NCBI RefSeq assembly: GCF_963855985.1
Contig: NC_087092.1
Location: forward strand, 15,810,001-15,874,000
Direction of reading: 5' to 3'
Source of the DNA: Ostrinia nubilalis
Lineage: Eukaryota; Arthropoda; Insecta; Lepidoptera; Crambidae
DNA length: 64,000 nt
Shown: piece by piece, positions 24,301 through 36,600 of the stretch
Numbering within the stretch: the first letter of the stretch is position 1
How the letters are laid out: the number at the start of each line of letters is the position of its first letter
The notes under the pieces: generated by a model
The model's input: only the letters and a program-made list of their open reading frames with translations
What the model was told of the DNA's origin: nothing
The model's database searches: none
Position numbers and translations under genes: made by a program

Positions 24301-27208
24301 GATGAACTCCATAGGGCTAAATGCTCAGACTGGAATAAGGCCTGCAATATCTTCAGGCCTAACCAGATTAGATGGGCTTTGGAAAAGTTCAAACCATTTA
24401 AATCAGCGGGAGAAGATGGCATCTTCCCTGCTCTGCTACAAAAAGGAAATAACTTACTTCTCCCGCATCTGGTAAAAATATTCAGAGCAAGTTACGCTTG
24501 GGGCATTATACCAGAACCGTGGAATTGGGTCAAAGTTCGTTTTATACCCAAAACGGGGAAAAGGGACTACTCACAACCCAAATCCTTCAGACCCATAAGT
24601 CTAACATCCTTCCTGATGAAGGCCATGGAAAGGATAATAGACCAGCACATTAGAGCCAAATACTTAGTGAAAAGACCACTAAGCATCAACCAACATGCAT
24701 ACCAAAAGGGAAAATCTACTGAAACAGCCCTGCTCGATCTGGTCGACAAGGTGCAAAAATCCCTAGAGGATAAGCAAACGGCCCTATGTGCTTTTCTTGA
24801 TGTTGAAGGTGCATTTGACAATACCCCTATAGAAACCATTCTAAAAGGAATGGAGGCAAAAGGGATCGATATAAGCACCATCAGATGGGTAAAAAAAAAC
24901 ATGCTCTCCAACCGAGTAGTAAACATAACCCTCAATGCTGCAAAGCTTGAATTTCTTGCCACAAGAGGATGTCCACAAGGAGGCGTACTATCCCCACTTT
25001 TATGGACCCTAGCAGTAGACCAACTACTTATCAAGATGGCAGAAAAAGACTATGATACTCAAGGCTATGCTGATGACCTAGTGGTTATCATCAGAGGTCC
25101 CTGCCTAAGCACAATTTCAAGTCTAATGCAAGGCGCTCTCAACACCATAAGTAGATGGTGTAGAGAAAACGAATTATCTATTAATGCGGATAAAACAGTG
25201 ATAATACCATTCACAAGGAAGAGAAAACTGGAAAAACTGGTAAATCTGAAGTTAAATGGAAAGACTCTTCCTTTCTCAAGCGAAACCAAGTATCTAGGGG
25301 TAACTTTAGACCAAAAGCTTACTTGGAACTCGCATCTAAACAACATCATCCAGAAAGCCAAAATGGCTCTGTGGAGTTGTTGTCGAATGGCAGGGTCAAG
25401 ATGGGGAGTAAAACCCGCAATCGCCCTATGGCTGTACACAGCGGTCGTGAGACCGATAATAACCTATGCCTCTGCCGTCTGGTGCAGCAAAGTCAACCAA
25501 GTGACAACAATACAGAAACTGAGCAGCCTACAACGGCTAGCCTGCATCACAGCAACCGGAGCACTATCAACGACACCAGGGGCTGCATTAAATGCTCTGC
25601 TGGATCTTATACCACTGCATATGCATGTGCAAAAAGAAGCCAAGCAGAGCACATATAGAATCTGCACCCGCACGAAAGTCAGATGGGCTTCTCAAAATAT
25701 GATTAGACTCAAGGAATCAGTACTTGAAAACAAACTTCTGTGCATGCCTAGTGACGACATGCATACGGAATGTAACTTCACCAAACTATATTCCGTAAAC
25801 ATACCTCCTAGAGACAAATGGCTAGAAGGCCAAATGTCATTTAAGGAAGGTAGTCACGTCTGGTACACGGACGGATCCAAAAAGGAAAATAATGTAGGTT
25901 GCGGGATCTACGGAGAGAGGCCTAAGCTCAAAGTTAGCCTAAACATGGGGACTGAAGCCTCAATCTTCCAAGCCGAGGTCTTTGCCATAAACAAATGTGC
26001 AGAGATAAACTTGGAAAGGAAGCTCCAGGATCAACACATCTACATCAACTCAGACAGCCAAGCAGCACTGCTGGCCTTAAAATCCTTCGAATACACGTCA
26101 AAATTGGTGCAAACATGCACCGAGACACTGAATGCACTGGGAAATACCAACAAAGTAACGCTTACATGGGTACCAGGACATTCGAATATAGAAGGAAACG
26201 AAGTAGCAGATGAACTCGCCAGAGATGGAGCCGATAACCCTCAAATCGGCGTAGAACCGTTCTGTGGCATCACCAAACAACGAGCCACCACGCTACTAAC
26301 CGCCCTCTGCAAACAAGAGGCTATTGAGTGGTGGAAGTCTACATCGGGACAAAAACACTCAAAAGCACTCATTCAGGGATATAGCAACAAAGTAACTAAG
26401 GAACTGCTAAAGTTCAAAAGATACAAAGCCTGTGCAGTGACTAGAATACTGACCGGCCACTGCAAACTAAACAAACATAAATCGAACATGAACATGACCG
26501 AGGAAACTCTGTGCAGATTCTGCCATACAGAAGAAGAAACGGCCATGCATGTTCTTTGCTCATGCTTCCCGCTTATGAGCAAAAGAAGTATCCATCTCGG
26601 GCGACACATCATGCACCCGGATGAGATAGCAGATATCACGCTCCAAAGAATCTGGAAATTTATAGACTGAACGGGACTAAGCAGTGAACTCTAAAGACAA
26701 GGGCTGCCACAATAGATCAAACCTGGTCGAGTTGGCGCAAGTAAAGGCCCAAAACCAATAATAATAATAGTGGATAAAGAACAAGTAAACAAGTAGTACT
26801 CACAGGTCTCTCATTAGGGTCATGGAAGTAAATCTTGATAACAATCTCAAACTCGCCCCATCCTGTCTCGGTGAGCTCGTAAGGCGGCTTCGCGATTATT
26901 CTGTTAGGGTTGGCATAGCTCTCGTGCAGCTTGAAATGAACCTTCTTGATATACGCTGACATATCCTCATTGGCGTAGGGCTTCACGTATACGGTCCACT
27001 GATGCGTGTGGCCATCCTCTTCCCGCTTCTTCCCGAAATACCGCGCCACGTTCCCGTAGACTATAGGCTTTACTATCACAAGGCCCTGAAAACAATACAA
27101 ATACATCTCAATTTGTCCCGGCAAAGTATAAGGCCAAGTTTTTACAGATCATTGCGTTACCTTGACCCTTCCCCCGGAGTCCGGGCCGAAGTCTGTAGGT
27201 AAACTCAT
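21366..27208 (-). CDS. YEATS4: YEATS domain-containing protein 4 (GAS41), complete
   Basis: Nuclear reader of acylated histone lysines, a subunit of TIP60/NuA4- and SRCAP/SWR1-type chromatin complexes. Four exons join in phase: 27161-27208 (ATG at 27208), 26804-27085, 23121-23310 and 21366-21541, giving 231 residues, close to the human length of 227. The YEATS domain spans about residues 12-120 ([41 protein letters not shown]). The acyl-lysine pocket residues are present: H70 and Y73 in LHESY, W92 and F95 in GWGEF. The C-terminal exon is a charged coiled coil ([14 protein letters not shown] to [12 protein letters not shown]). Intron 2 carries a young LINE and a MITE, and intron 3 carries a TIR element; none disrupts the exons. 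Donors are GTAACG, GTGAGT and GTAAGT. Confidence 0.96.
21788..22749 (-). mobile_element. TIR DNA element, copy 2 (962 bp), in YEATS4 intron 3
   Basis: Reverse-oriented, near-identical copy of 7441-8401, with the same AGTACGAGAGCCC ends. Flanking AT or TA is consistent with a short target duplication. Only scattered substitutions separate the copies (for example GTGAAAAA versus GTTGAAAAA near the centre), so insertion was fairly recent. Confidence 0.85.
22905..22990 (+). mobile_element. LINE/SINE 3'-end fragment
   Basis: The text GGTAGAGAATGCCACCTGGC followed by ATTAAGTCCGCCACTG and an AATAAA-rich tail is a widespread lepidopteran retroelement 3' end. A minus-strand relative is at 53640-53690. 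Confidence 0.55.
23350..23613. mobile_element. Palindromic MITE in YEATS4 intron 2
   Basis: Ends read CAGGGTGTTTGGTAAATGGG and the reverse complement CCCATTTACCTAACACCCTG. The inverted arms exceed 80 bp, covering the GAGCCGACACTAGCCCATG block. TA flanks both ends, consistent with a TA target duplication. The centre is AT-rich with no ORF. Confidence 0.85.
23640..23815 (+). repeat. Dispersed lepidopteran repeat ending CGGGTCAGCTAGT
   Basis: Contains AACTCAAGAACGGCTGAACC, GGAGAAGGACATAGGATAC and the end GTTCGCCGGGTCAGCTAGT. These are widespread interspersed sequences in insects. Exact class (Helitron-like or LINE-associated) cannot be decided from one copy. Confidence 0.45.
24078..26778 (+). 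mobile_element. 5'-truncated R1/I-type LINE with 11-bp target site duplication
   Basis: Insertion of 2679 bp (24089-26767) in YEATS4 intron 2, antisense to the gene. It is bracketed by perfect copies of TAGTGGATAAA at 24078-24088 and 26768-26778. The 3' end finishes in an AAT repeat. The 5' end lacks the endonuclease domain, as expected from incomplete target-primed reverse transcription. The 3' duplication ends 25 bp from the exon 2 splice donor at 26803. Confidence 0.92.
24220..26670 (+). CDS. LINE ORF2 remnant: reverse transcriptase plus RNase H
   Basis: An uninterrupted frame of 816 codons from the first ATG; it stays open upstream to about 24106. Domains in order: thumb-side linker with [17 protein letters not shown], then reverse transcriptase ([34 protein letters not shown], catalytic GYADDLVV), then RNase H with [15 protein letters not shown] and [18 protein letters not shown], then a C-terminal [16 protein letters not shown] zinc-knuckle-like motif. 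An RNase H after the RT places it in the R1/LOA/I group of non-LTR elements. The endonuclease is missing, so the copy cannot move alone, but absence of stops indicates recent insertion. Confidence 0.93.
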   Translation: METLDLLRSSHFPGSYQINTQSNTQRNDELHRAKCSDWNKACNIFRPNQIRWALEKFKPFKSAGEDGIFPALLQKGNNLLLPHLVKIFRASYAWGIIPEPWNWVKVRFIPKTGKRDYSQPKSFRPISLTSFLMKAMERIIDQHIRAKYLVKRPLSINQHAYQKGKSTETALLDLVDKVQKSLEDKQTALCAFLDVEGAFDNTPIETILKGMEAKGIDISTIRWVKKNMLSNRVVNITLNAAKLEFLATRGCPQGGVLSPLLWTLAVDQLLIKMAEKDYDTQGYADDLVVIIRGPCLSTISSLMQGALNTISRWCRENELSINADKTVIIPFTRKRKLEKLVNLKLNGKTLPFSSETKYLGVTLDQKLTWNSHLNNIIQKAKMALWSCCRMAGSRWGVKPAIALWLYTAVVRPIITYASAVWCSKVNQVTTIQKLSSLQRLACITATGALSTTPGAALNALLDLIPLHMHVQKEAKQSTYRICTRTKVRWASQNMIRLKESVLENKLLCMPSDDMHTECNFTKLYSVNIPPRDKWLEGQMSFKEGSHVWYTDGSKKENNVGCGIYGERPKLKVSLNMGTEASIFQAEVFAINKCAEINLERKLQDQHIYINSDSQAALLALKSFEYTSKLVQTCTETLNALGNTNKVTLTWVPGHSNIEGNEVADELARDGADNPQIGVEPFCGITKQRATTLLTALCKQEAIEWWKSTSGQKHSKALIQGYSNKVTKELLKFKRYKACAVTRILTGHCKLNKHKSNMNMTEETLCRFCHTEEETAMHVLCSCFPLMSKRSIHLGRHIMHPDEIADITLQRIWKFID

Positions 27209-27763
27209 GTCCACGTCTATTTTCGAAGTCAGCTTGACGAGTTTTATAGAACTTTTCGAGAAAATACCGTTTCTCTGTTGGTAAACAGAGCAATTTTTGC
27301 GAGAATTTCCAACAATTTGCTTTGCACAGAAAACGACTGTCAAGTGTCAACTTGACACACCCTACGCAACTGTCAGCTGTCACTTAAGTTTTTTTTTCTG
27401 TGTTTGGCAATGATCAGCTAACTATACAGACAGCATCATGTAAAAATAATTAAAAAAAGGAGCATTCGTCAGAAATCGCAGAGCTTTATCAACTCCTAAA
27501 TCCTGATTAAGTTTAGGACTTCCGCCAAAACTCACGCGGTCGCCCACATGGTTTCAGACCAGTATCGAAAATTAATGTGATGAACAGCCGTCACAGTCAC
27601 GCAGCCAGACTTTTAAAATGTTTTTGGGCTGATTTTCCAACAGTGAAATGGGAAATGAGTCGATAGGGTTTGTAGTTTGACTGTTTTATTGCTCAAAAGG
27701 GCTATATTTTATCATGAGGTAATGGGGTCTTCAAATTAATAACACAACACAGGCGTTTCGAAA

Positions 27764-27769
27764 TTTATT
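27764..27769 (-). promoter_or_regulatory. Candidate polyadenylation signal of the PPxY membrane gene
   Basis: Minus-strand AATAAA about 225 bp beyond the stop codon at 27993. It is the nearest plausible signal for the terminal exon. Confidence 0.4.
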
Positions 27770-27992
27770 TCTTATCAGAAGGCAAGTGAACAATGGTCCA
27801 ACAAGCTCTTTTACTTACATTTAAATGCAATATATTTGAATAACATTAAACTAACTACTTAATTGCGTAAGTGTTCGCTCTACTTTATACTGAGCACAGA
27901 TTATAATACAATCACAACATTCATAACGTCGGTTCACGCCTGGCAGAATGACTCCGGAGTTAGGCCAGTGGTCAAGACGGTGATTTAAAAAG

Positions 27993-28487
27993 TTAAAATT
28001 TATGGTCGGTGCGAGCGTTTTCGATGTCGGCTAGCAATGGGTTGCTTTCCTCCTCGAAGCGAGAGGAGCGTGAGCCTACTCGGGAGGCGGATACGCGCTG
28101 CGTGAACGTGAGGAGATTGGGGAGCGCACCGCAAGGAGTAGCAGGGGCCGAGCGAGAGGAGACGCGGGCACCAGGAGAGGGTCTGGTCCTGGTGGGGTAG
28201 GCAACGGAGAGAGGCATGTATAAGCTCGATTTCCTGGGCTTCTTGCGAGGGCGGCGCTCGTCGCTGGGTCTTCGCGTGGAGTCCTGGGACTGGGTGGGGC
28301 TGGTGGGACGAGGGGGGGACGCGGGCGCGGGCGGGGTCGGGCGCGGCGCGTAGGCGGCCCGCGGGCAGGGCTCGGGCGCGCCGGGCGAATGGTGGCCCGG
28401 GGGCGAAGACCCCAGGCGAGGCTTGCAGCCGCCGTCGCAGTACATCTCGCAGTCTATCAGCTCGAGCTCTAAGTCGAATGAGGGGTC
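27993..28487 (-). CDS. PPxY gene exon 7 (C-terminal, proline-rich)
   Basis: The acceptor is TTTCCACAG before GACCCC. The frame reads DPSFDLELELIDCEMYCDGG, then a Pro/Ser-rich stretch, a basic patch RPRKKPRKSSLYMPL, and an acidic end SRFEEESNPLLADIENARTD, stopping at 27993. A second frame (to 28000) is also open because the region is GC-rich. The chosen frame has G or C at most third codon positions and fits E6. It is probably disordered cytoplasmic sequence. Confidence 0.65.
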   Translation of the reverse strand, partial: DPSFDLELELIDCEMYCDGGCKPRLGSSPPGHHSPGAPEPCPRAAYAPRPTPPAPASPPRPTSPTQSQDSTRRPSDERRPRKKPRKSSLYMPLSVAYPTRTRPSPGARVSSRSAPATPCGALPNLLTFTQRVSASRVGSRSSRFEEESNPLLADIENARTDHKF

Positions 28488-31400
28488 CTGTGGAAAAATT
28501 AAAAGTAATTATGAAACATTTTAATTCTAAACACCGCACAGAGATATGCCCGTTGCCTAAAATAACTTTAGTCAATAACAGGGAGGGCAAGGTCGCTTTA
28601 CGGCACTTCTGCTTCTCTCACTCGCTCGCATAATCGACAGCATAATTCGTTGATGCGTGCGTAAATCATATCTGAGAAAATAAGCTGTCTCGGTGTATCT
28701 ACCTACATAGAAGATTTTAGTCTCATACAATAATATCAAATCTAATAAAAAATCTACCTAAAGTCCGGTCGTCGAGCATGTAGAATTTCGTCCAATTACC
28801 CCAAGCTACCTATCCTTATCGCTCGCGCGTAATTATATTGCTGTCGCGCTTACACACTCACTGCGGCCGCCCGTCGCACAGTCGCGACGGGTAGCTTGGG
28901 GTCATTGGACGAAATTCTACGTGCTTGGCGAACGAACTTTATAAAAAATACCACAAATATGAGCGCAAGTATATTAGATATTGCTTATACTTACAAGGGG
29001 CTGTACAGGGGAAGTGATGAGGTTGTCCCGGAAGGCCTGGGACTCGGCCCGCGAGCGCGCGCAAGCGGAGTCCGACGTGGTCCTGCTTCGGGCCGGGGCG
29101 GCGGCGATGGCGGGGGCAGTGACCTGTGACGAGATAATTTTTATACTTTTAAATAAGTAATGATCTGCAAAAAACATTTTCCATCATTTGCAACAGTCTC
29201 CTAATTAGTTCCCAAATCAATGCCATGCCTGAACGTGTTTAAAACTGGTAGAAAAATGTTTCATTTTAAATCGGATCACACGTAAGTGATGAGCGTAGTG
29301 TAAACTAACGACTTATCTATCATACTAGCGCTCGCTAGAGAGCGCTAGTGACAACAGCGAGAAAAGCACTGCATTCATAGTACCTACCCAAGTAGCATTT
29401 TACTCCATTTAAGAGTTCACTAGTCGTTCACATGTACTTTACAAGCTGTGTATGTCAGCTGTATACGAGCTGTATAGCTTGCTATAATGCTTTTATAGAA
29501 CCAGTTTGGGCACAAATTAGACAGCCTTAAGTTCACTATGGCTGTACATTAGCAGTATAATAGCATTATAATAGCAGTTTAAGTAGTAACATCGGACTTA
29601 AGGCTGACTTACGGCACTATATGGGACGCAGTGTGAACCATACAACGTACGTGAGTGTAATAAAGAGTAACAAGTGGCTAAATGCACAGCTTTCAAAGTT
29701 ATAAAGTCCGACAAAAGTACTCCAATGCTACATAAAGTTCACGTGTGTCCTAAATTATTTCCACATTTTAATATTAGTTTGGTATTTGTACGTGAGTGCC
29801 AAGAGGGAAACAACTCGGGCGGATAATCATTTATGCAAATAATAACACGGGTTTTAAATACTTAATAATGTTAATGCCATTGGGAATGCAACTTTATCGT
29901 GAAATGTATACATATTTACAGCTAAAATTTTCCGCGCCTCTGTAAAAACGCGATATTCATTTTAAAATATTTAAATCTGGCTGAGAGGAAATCTACAATT
30001 TTCAGTTTTTGATATTGTATTGGCATTATAATTATATTACGGTAATTAATTATAACATGAAACCAAAACTCAATCGCTCTATCTGCGAATTTTGTGATAA
30101 ATCTGCATTAATTTTGGAGATTTATTTGGTAAATATTTTAGGTTATGTAGAACAAAATGGTGGAAATGAAATACGGCTATGTGAACTGTTATAACTCCAA
30201 TTTAATGCGGTGAGCGTATCTTAGGTTCACATGTGTTCTGTTAGAATGCTGTTATCTATATGAAGTTCCACATTTGTACCACTACAGCGCTAATGTCTAT
30301 AAATTTATTCTAATGTGAACTTATGTACAGCTTTAAGATGTACCTATTTCAGGTCAATTGTGTATCTTTAATTCTTTCAAATCCGGAAATTTAAAGATCC
30401 GCAATAAAAATTATTAATGTCCGTTAAATCGCCTAGCCCAGGTACGTAGTATCCTAGTCAAGTATGAATACCTAAAGCATCAGACGGTAGTGATCCCGGT
30501 TTAAATTCGTTTATTATGCCTGACAATTCTGTACCCCCAGTGAAAAGGGAGTTAAGTCGAAAATGGTGATTTTTGGGAAATCGCATTTGAAGTAAAAAAA
30601 AATCCTGCTTCATCGCTATTAGAGATAACTTGGTGAAATATTTTTTAGGTGAAAGGTAATGTTAGATATAATTAGGCAGTGTGCCAGTTTGGGAAATATA
30701 GCATGTGGTTTTTACGTAATTAAATAAAAACACAGTTATATCACCATGCACGACAACTTTACATTCGTGTAAAGTGATGTAATGGGACATAAATCATTTT
30801 ACACCACACTGAATTGACCATACGCTATCAAGTGTAAAGTGATACATTTTCCGCCATTTCTGTTGATAATTTTTTGTTTCTTCAATTTTAGAAAAAGTTG
30901 TAAAACAAACATAAGTAATTACACTATGAGGAATCATTATTTCAGGTTATTTAGGGTAAATCGTCCAAAAATTGTTACTTATATCAATATACACCAATTT
31001 TTTGGTGAGAAAAAAAATGTGTAAACTAATCTAACTAACATAACAGCGATCTAAGTATCCAAATAATTATGTGTAAAGTGATATAAGTGGCGATTGTATA
31101 GGAATAAGGCTAGAATTTGAGACTGAATTCTAATTATTTACTCCTTAAATGTTTATTCTGATCTGAAACTACTATTTTATTAATTATTACACCATATACC
31201 ATGAATGATATCGGCCTAAATCACATACATTATCTCCTATTTTAAAGAAAGTATAGCTGAAGCAATTGTGTAGTAAAGACCAGAAACAACAATGGTTTCA
31301 CATCAACTAATTAGACAGGAGACAGAGAAAAGTTTGTTTTCTACAATTAACCTATTAGGAATCAAACCCTGGACCAGAGATGGTGATGTCAAGCTATATT

Positions 31401-33652
31401 GATTGCCTTTTGGCTACAGAAGGATAATATAAAAGTAAAGTCATAAAATGCATTTGTTTTCAACAAAGAGGCTTCTAAAAAGCCCTTTAACACGTCCTAG
31501 TATTACTTGAACCCTACTTTTATTTTGGGACATAAATGGGCCAGTGCTGAGAAGAAGCAGCGCAAGAAATTTAGCCACCCTTGTCAGCCTCTTCTTAAAT
31601 CATAAATAACTTGAAAAAATCGAACTGCCTAAGGCGGGAATCTTCTTAAATCAATAATGACATGAATTAACAAGACATGTTATACTTGCGAGCTAAGCAG
31701 ATAAAGTCCAGCCACACATGCCATTTACATAATTATTTACTTTATACATAGTATCCATTCATAAGGCCTTTCGTAGTTAGTTTTGCAGGGCAATCGAATA
31801 TTGCACTTAGCCTTTTGATTAGACCATTGTGCGTTATTTGTAGTTTATCTTCCTATTCCAACCACTCCAGATCCCCCAGGTAGCAGCAGCCTATCTAAGT
31901 CGCTACAGGCCTTCTGCAGCGACCCTGGTGATTGGAGAATTTGAGCCTGTTGATCTGCTACGCTTGTGTACTCCTTGTGCACGTGCTGAGGTTTTTCTTC
32001 TGCCTCCATGCATCTTCTGCACAGTAGGCTGTCTGTAACAGCTATATTGTGTAGGTGTTTGTTTAACATACCTGTTATTACACTTAGGACCTTGCGGATG
32101 TTGTCCCTGTTTAGTCTTATGAGGCTGCGGGAGATTTTTTTCGATATATATGCACAACTGCATCTTTTGTTTGCCTGCATCTTTCACAATCTTTCCATTC
32201 TGTGTGGTGTTATTTTTCTATTTTGGAGCGCAGCCAGGTCTTGATCTGTGCTTATGGTATGGGCATTATTATTGTTCCGGACCAAATACCGTCGTGTACG
32301 ATCCCCTTCTGGCCAGTTCATCTGCTGCGTCGTTGCTCAAGGAGTTACTGTGCCCTTTGATCCACAGGAGTGCAGGATAACGCCATTTGCGTCTGCAATG
32401 ACTTAGGAGCGCGTCATGGCATTCCAATATAAGTATTATAATGTAGTATATTAAGTTGCTTTGTATTGCTTGCACTATCTGAGATTATTTTTATATTCAG
32501 ACCTCGGATGTCTATGGTTGCAACCACCTGTGCTGCTCTGATTGCATTCTGCTTGGAAAATTGTATTGTGTTTATCTAGTGATGTTGATATTCTTAGTAT
32601 ATTTAGGTAATGCGAGAAGACACCAGCTCCCGTACCTTTTTGGATTTTGGAGCCGTCAGTGTATATCCTAACTTCATTGATTCCAGAGCAATCTTGCGTT
32701 TCCGCTGTAAGCTGGATATTATATCTCCAGTCGAAGATGTGAATACAGGGAATTCTGTCGATGGGTGCCTCGGTGAGAGGTATTTCTTTTATTAGGGTTT
32801 TGTGCAGGATCGTGGAATATCCTATCTCCTTGTTTTGCTTCTATATGCCGTTCTTACCTTTAAGTCTTAGAGCGGCTGCTTGCGCTTCCTCCTGAATGAA
32901 GAGGTCTAAAGATCTAAGATTCAGAAGGTACTCAAGTGATGTCGATGGAGTAGTTCTCATACAACTAGTGGCCGCTATGCTTACTAGGCGTTGCAGGCTT
33001 TGGAGTTTTGATCTTGCTGTGGATAGTTGTGTTCTGTGCCACCACACAAGTGATCCATAATAATGTGTGTAAGAGGGCCATATAACCGACCGTGTAGAGC
33101 CAAAGTGTTATCTTTGGGTTGAGACCTCATCTACTACCAATGAGTCTCTTGCACTGATGGAATGCTATATAGGCCACTTTTATTTTGTTCTCGACATGAC
33201 TCGCCCAGTTCAATTTGTTGTCAAAGGTGATGAGTTTTGTTTATAAAGAGTTCTGGTAGTTGGAGCTCTTGTAAATTCGATAATGGACTTATTAAGTACT
33301 TTTATTGACAACGTTAGGCACTATGAATTCAATTATACAGGGTGTTGATTTCAATCCTCGCCATATTTATTTAGGTGATCTATTATGACTTATATAAACG
33401 CATTATCCAACAAAAAAAAAATTACAAACTAAAGTAGAATTTTTAGCGAATATTTTCCGTGCGACATCAACTGTACTGTGGCTCGTAATACTGCAATACG
33501 TTTCAACTGCGGCACCCATCGAGCTACGCGGATCGCTCGCTTATCATGTCTGATAGTCTACTGAAGGAAGCCACGTAAAATAGGTAGTGTAAATAGGTAT
33601 TTTTGTTTGACTAACTAAAGTTAAAGTTCGTTTTAAATTAGTTTGCTGTTTC

Positions 33653-33686
<34 letters not shown>

Positions 33687-36600
33687 TGGAGCGTACCTAC
33701 GCGCTTTCCGCCACTACCTACCGCAATCGCGGGAGTATTTTGTACACAAAATTACCAGATTATTTACTCCCTACATTAAAAAAAACACATTCCTTTAAGT
33801 TTAGAACTAGGTACCTACTCACCGATGCGACTTCAGATGCGTTTCCACGTGCCCTCCCGTAACAGTAAACCATGTTTACGTACTCACGAGCACTGTACGT
33901 ATGGTTTGGCATCTTCCTAACACTCACTCACTATTATTACACTCACTATCACACACTAAATACTCAAAACCGCACGAGAAAACAATCAAAAATCGCAAAT
34001 TTGCAATTAGAAAAGTGCATTCGATGAAATACGTCCATCGAATGTCGTCGTGAATCGGTAGTTATCGTTATTCTTCATTTTCAACTACTTTACGTAATTT
34101 TTAACATCAGAAAAGTTTAATTTCGTCAGTTTAGTACAGGAAGTCTATCAACGAATGAGAATGTAAAAGCGGCGGGAAAAATACTTTGTTTAATCTTTGT
34201 GAACTAAAGATTCGTCCTATCATTAATGCTCTTAAAGCAAGCTTTCAAAACACTCAAATGCAAATGATTTGTAGATCTTTAATTACTAATCGTTATTATT
34301 AAAACGATAAGAATATCAATAAATTTTGGTAGTTATTTCGTGTAATGAAATTACATTCATATAAAATAATCCCGAACATGATGATGAATTATTTTATGTA
34401 AGTTATGAAGAATGGAAGTCTAACCTGAACCTAACTAACATTCGTTCAGGGTATTTAAATTAAACGCCGATAGAAATGAAATTACGTTATTACGGTAGTA
34501 GGAAGTAATAAGTACTAGAAAACAGTTATCAAGCAGAGAGGAAGAGAAAAGTTGAAGTTACAAGGCAAGAAATAAGAAAATAGCGATTGAGTACTAGGTA
34601 TTCTAAATACGAGCTAGATTTCGCGGAGCGTGCGCGCGGCCTCTCTGCGTGGATAGCAAAATCGGACTGATGAACAGAGAAAATCGATGATCCACGATTG
34701 AGCGCCGGCCGCCCGATGACGCCCGAAACACGAAGATGGGGAAGTACCTATTCCGTGCGAGCCCGATGTCCGTGCCGCGCGCAAGGCGGTGGTATTATTG
34801 TATTCAATTACAAGTCACCGCTCCAAATGAAAGATATGAAATTTTCTTTTAAGATATGAAATTTTGTTTAGGGACTGAAATCAATCGAGTTTAAAAACAA
34901 AATCTTGTCTTATCTCCTATCGAAAGTGAAGGAACAAGAGTTTGCCAGTGTGTTATTTCTAGGTGTTCAGTTTGCGGTATTAAGTAAGTTAAGTTTTATT
35001 TTAATAATTACTATCGTAAAGACGTAAAAGTTATTAAGGTAGAGAGCTGGAAATGTAAGGAATAACGAACCTGTATGAAAGAGCATTATTGTCATCTGTT
35101 TACAGTACTTTTGAATGATAAGTAGGTACAAGCTTATCACACACATAAAAGCATGGTTTAATTAAAAAATAATAATAATGTAGGTTCTGTAAAAAAAATT
35201 ATTTTGCGGAAGGAAGCAAATTCGTGTAAAAGGTTTTTTTATTAATTAAAGAATACTTAATTAATGAGTTTTTAGAACAACAAATAAACTCGTAACATGA
35301 TAAGGTGTAAGTAACTAATTTACTCATTACATTTTTAGGGTAGATTTGGATTAAGCTCTGTCCAGTAGTCGTCTTTGAACTCACAGCTGATTGTGGCTGA
35401 TAGTTGACTGACTCATGGGCGAGCGCGGGTAGTGGGGCGCGGGACGGGGGGCGCAGCGTTTGCCCGGGTCACCGGGTGAGCGCCGCGCGCCGTTTGCGTT
35501 GGGGGACTATTCTGCACTGTAGTGGTCGATTATGGAAATCGTAGATATTTAAAAAATAATAATAAAAAATTTGGAAGTCAGTTTTTTTGCTGATTCGTGA
35601 TCAGAATAAGCTACTTAATCTACTCCCTAAATATGGCGGGTATTGAAATCAACACCCTGTATGTTTTACTAGTAGATATTCACCATTATTTATTAAAACT
35701 ATTAACTAAAATTCTTTGATTTCAAAACTACGACATTATTTTTTCCTTTAGTCTGACGTTTGGGCTAAGTTATATCATTTTACACCAAATAATTAACCAA
35801 ATTATTAGTTGCGATTTTCAAATGTTTTTGATCTAAGTAACTTATAACATTTTACACATGTACGAAACTTTTGTGGTTAATGGTATTAGTCTAATTGAAT
35901 CATTATACACAAAATAAATAATCTTTTGTCTTTGACTTTTTGTGCTATAAATTAAGTTACATTCTTTTTCACCAACCAACAATACAAAGTTTTTTTTGTG
36001 TATATTAATATGAGTCATCTTATATTGTTAATCACAAACTCAATCTGAACAACTTTAATCATAAAAAAAAAGTGAAAGAAGCCTCCGGTACACTTTGTTA
36101 AAAGTAGACATGTATCAATATACACGAAAGAAAACTCAAAATTGGTTCACAAAGCCTTACTTGTATCATCTGGCACAAAATTATTTTCTTTTCTATACGT
36201 CGTAGAAACATACCGATTAGATACAAAAATAGCTAATTTTTCAGAGATTCACATTATGTTATAAAGTCAATTTTGATCTAAGTCGAGTTAGATCCCTTTT
36301 CACTGGGGGTACAGAATTTATTCAAAGCGGAATGAGGAATACGATTTTCAATAGCCCATGTTTTTATTTTTTTGCGAAAGGTTAAATAATTGTCCAAATC
36401 AAAATGGTATTCACTATCACTAGAACTGCAATCATCACACTCTGATATCTGTATATTTTGAAGGGCAGGTTCAGGCATAATATTTTCCTCTGCATCATGT
36501 ACAGAACCACCATGAACAACTAAAAACAGGCTTGGGGAAATGTGTAATAGAATATCACATTCACATTCATGTTCAGCTTAAAGCAAATAAGAGTAGTACT

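Noticed and set aside
28000..28590. Alternative long frame in PPxY exon 7
   Set aside because: It gives an Arg/Ala/Pro-rich peptide with poor third-position bias and would not match the phase used by exons 5 and 6.
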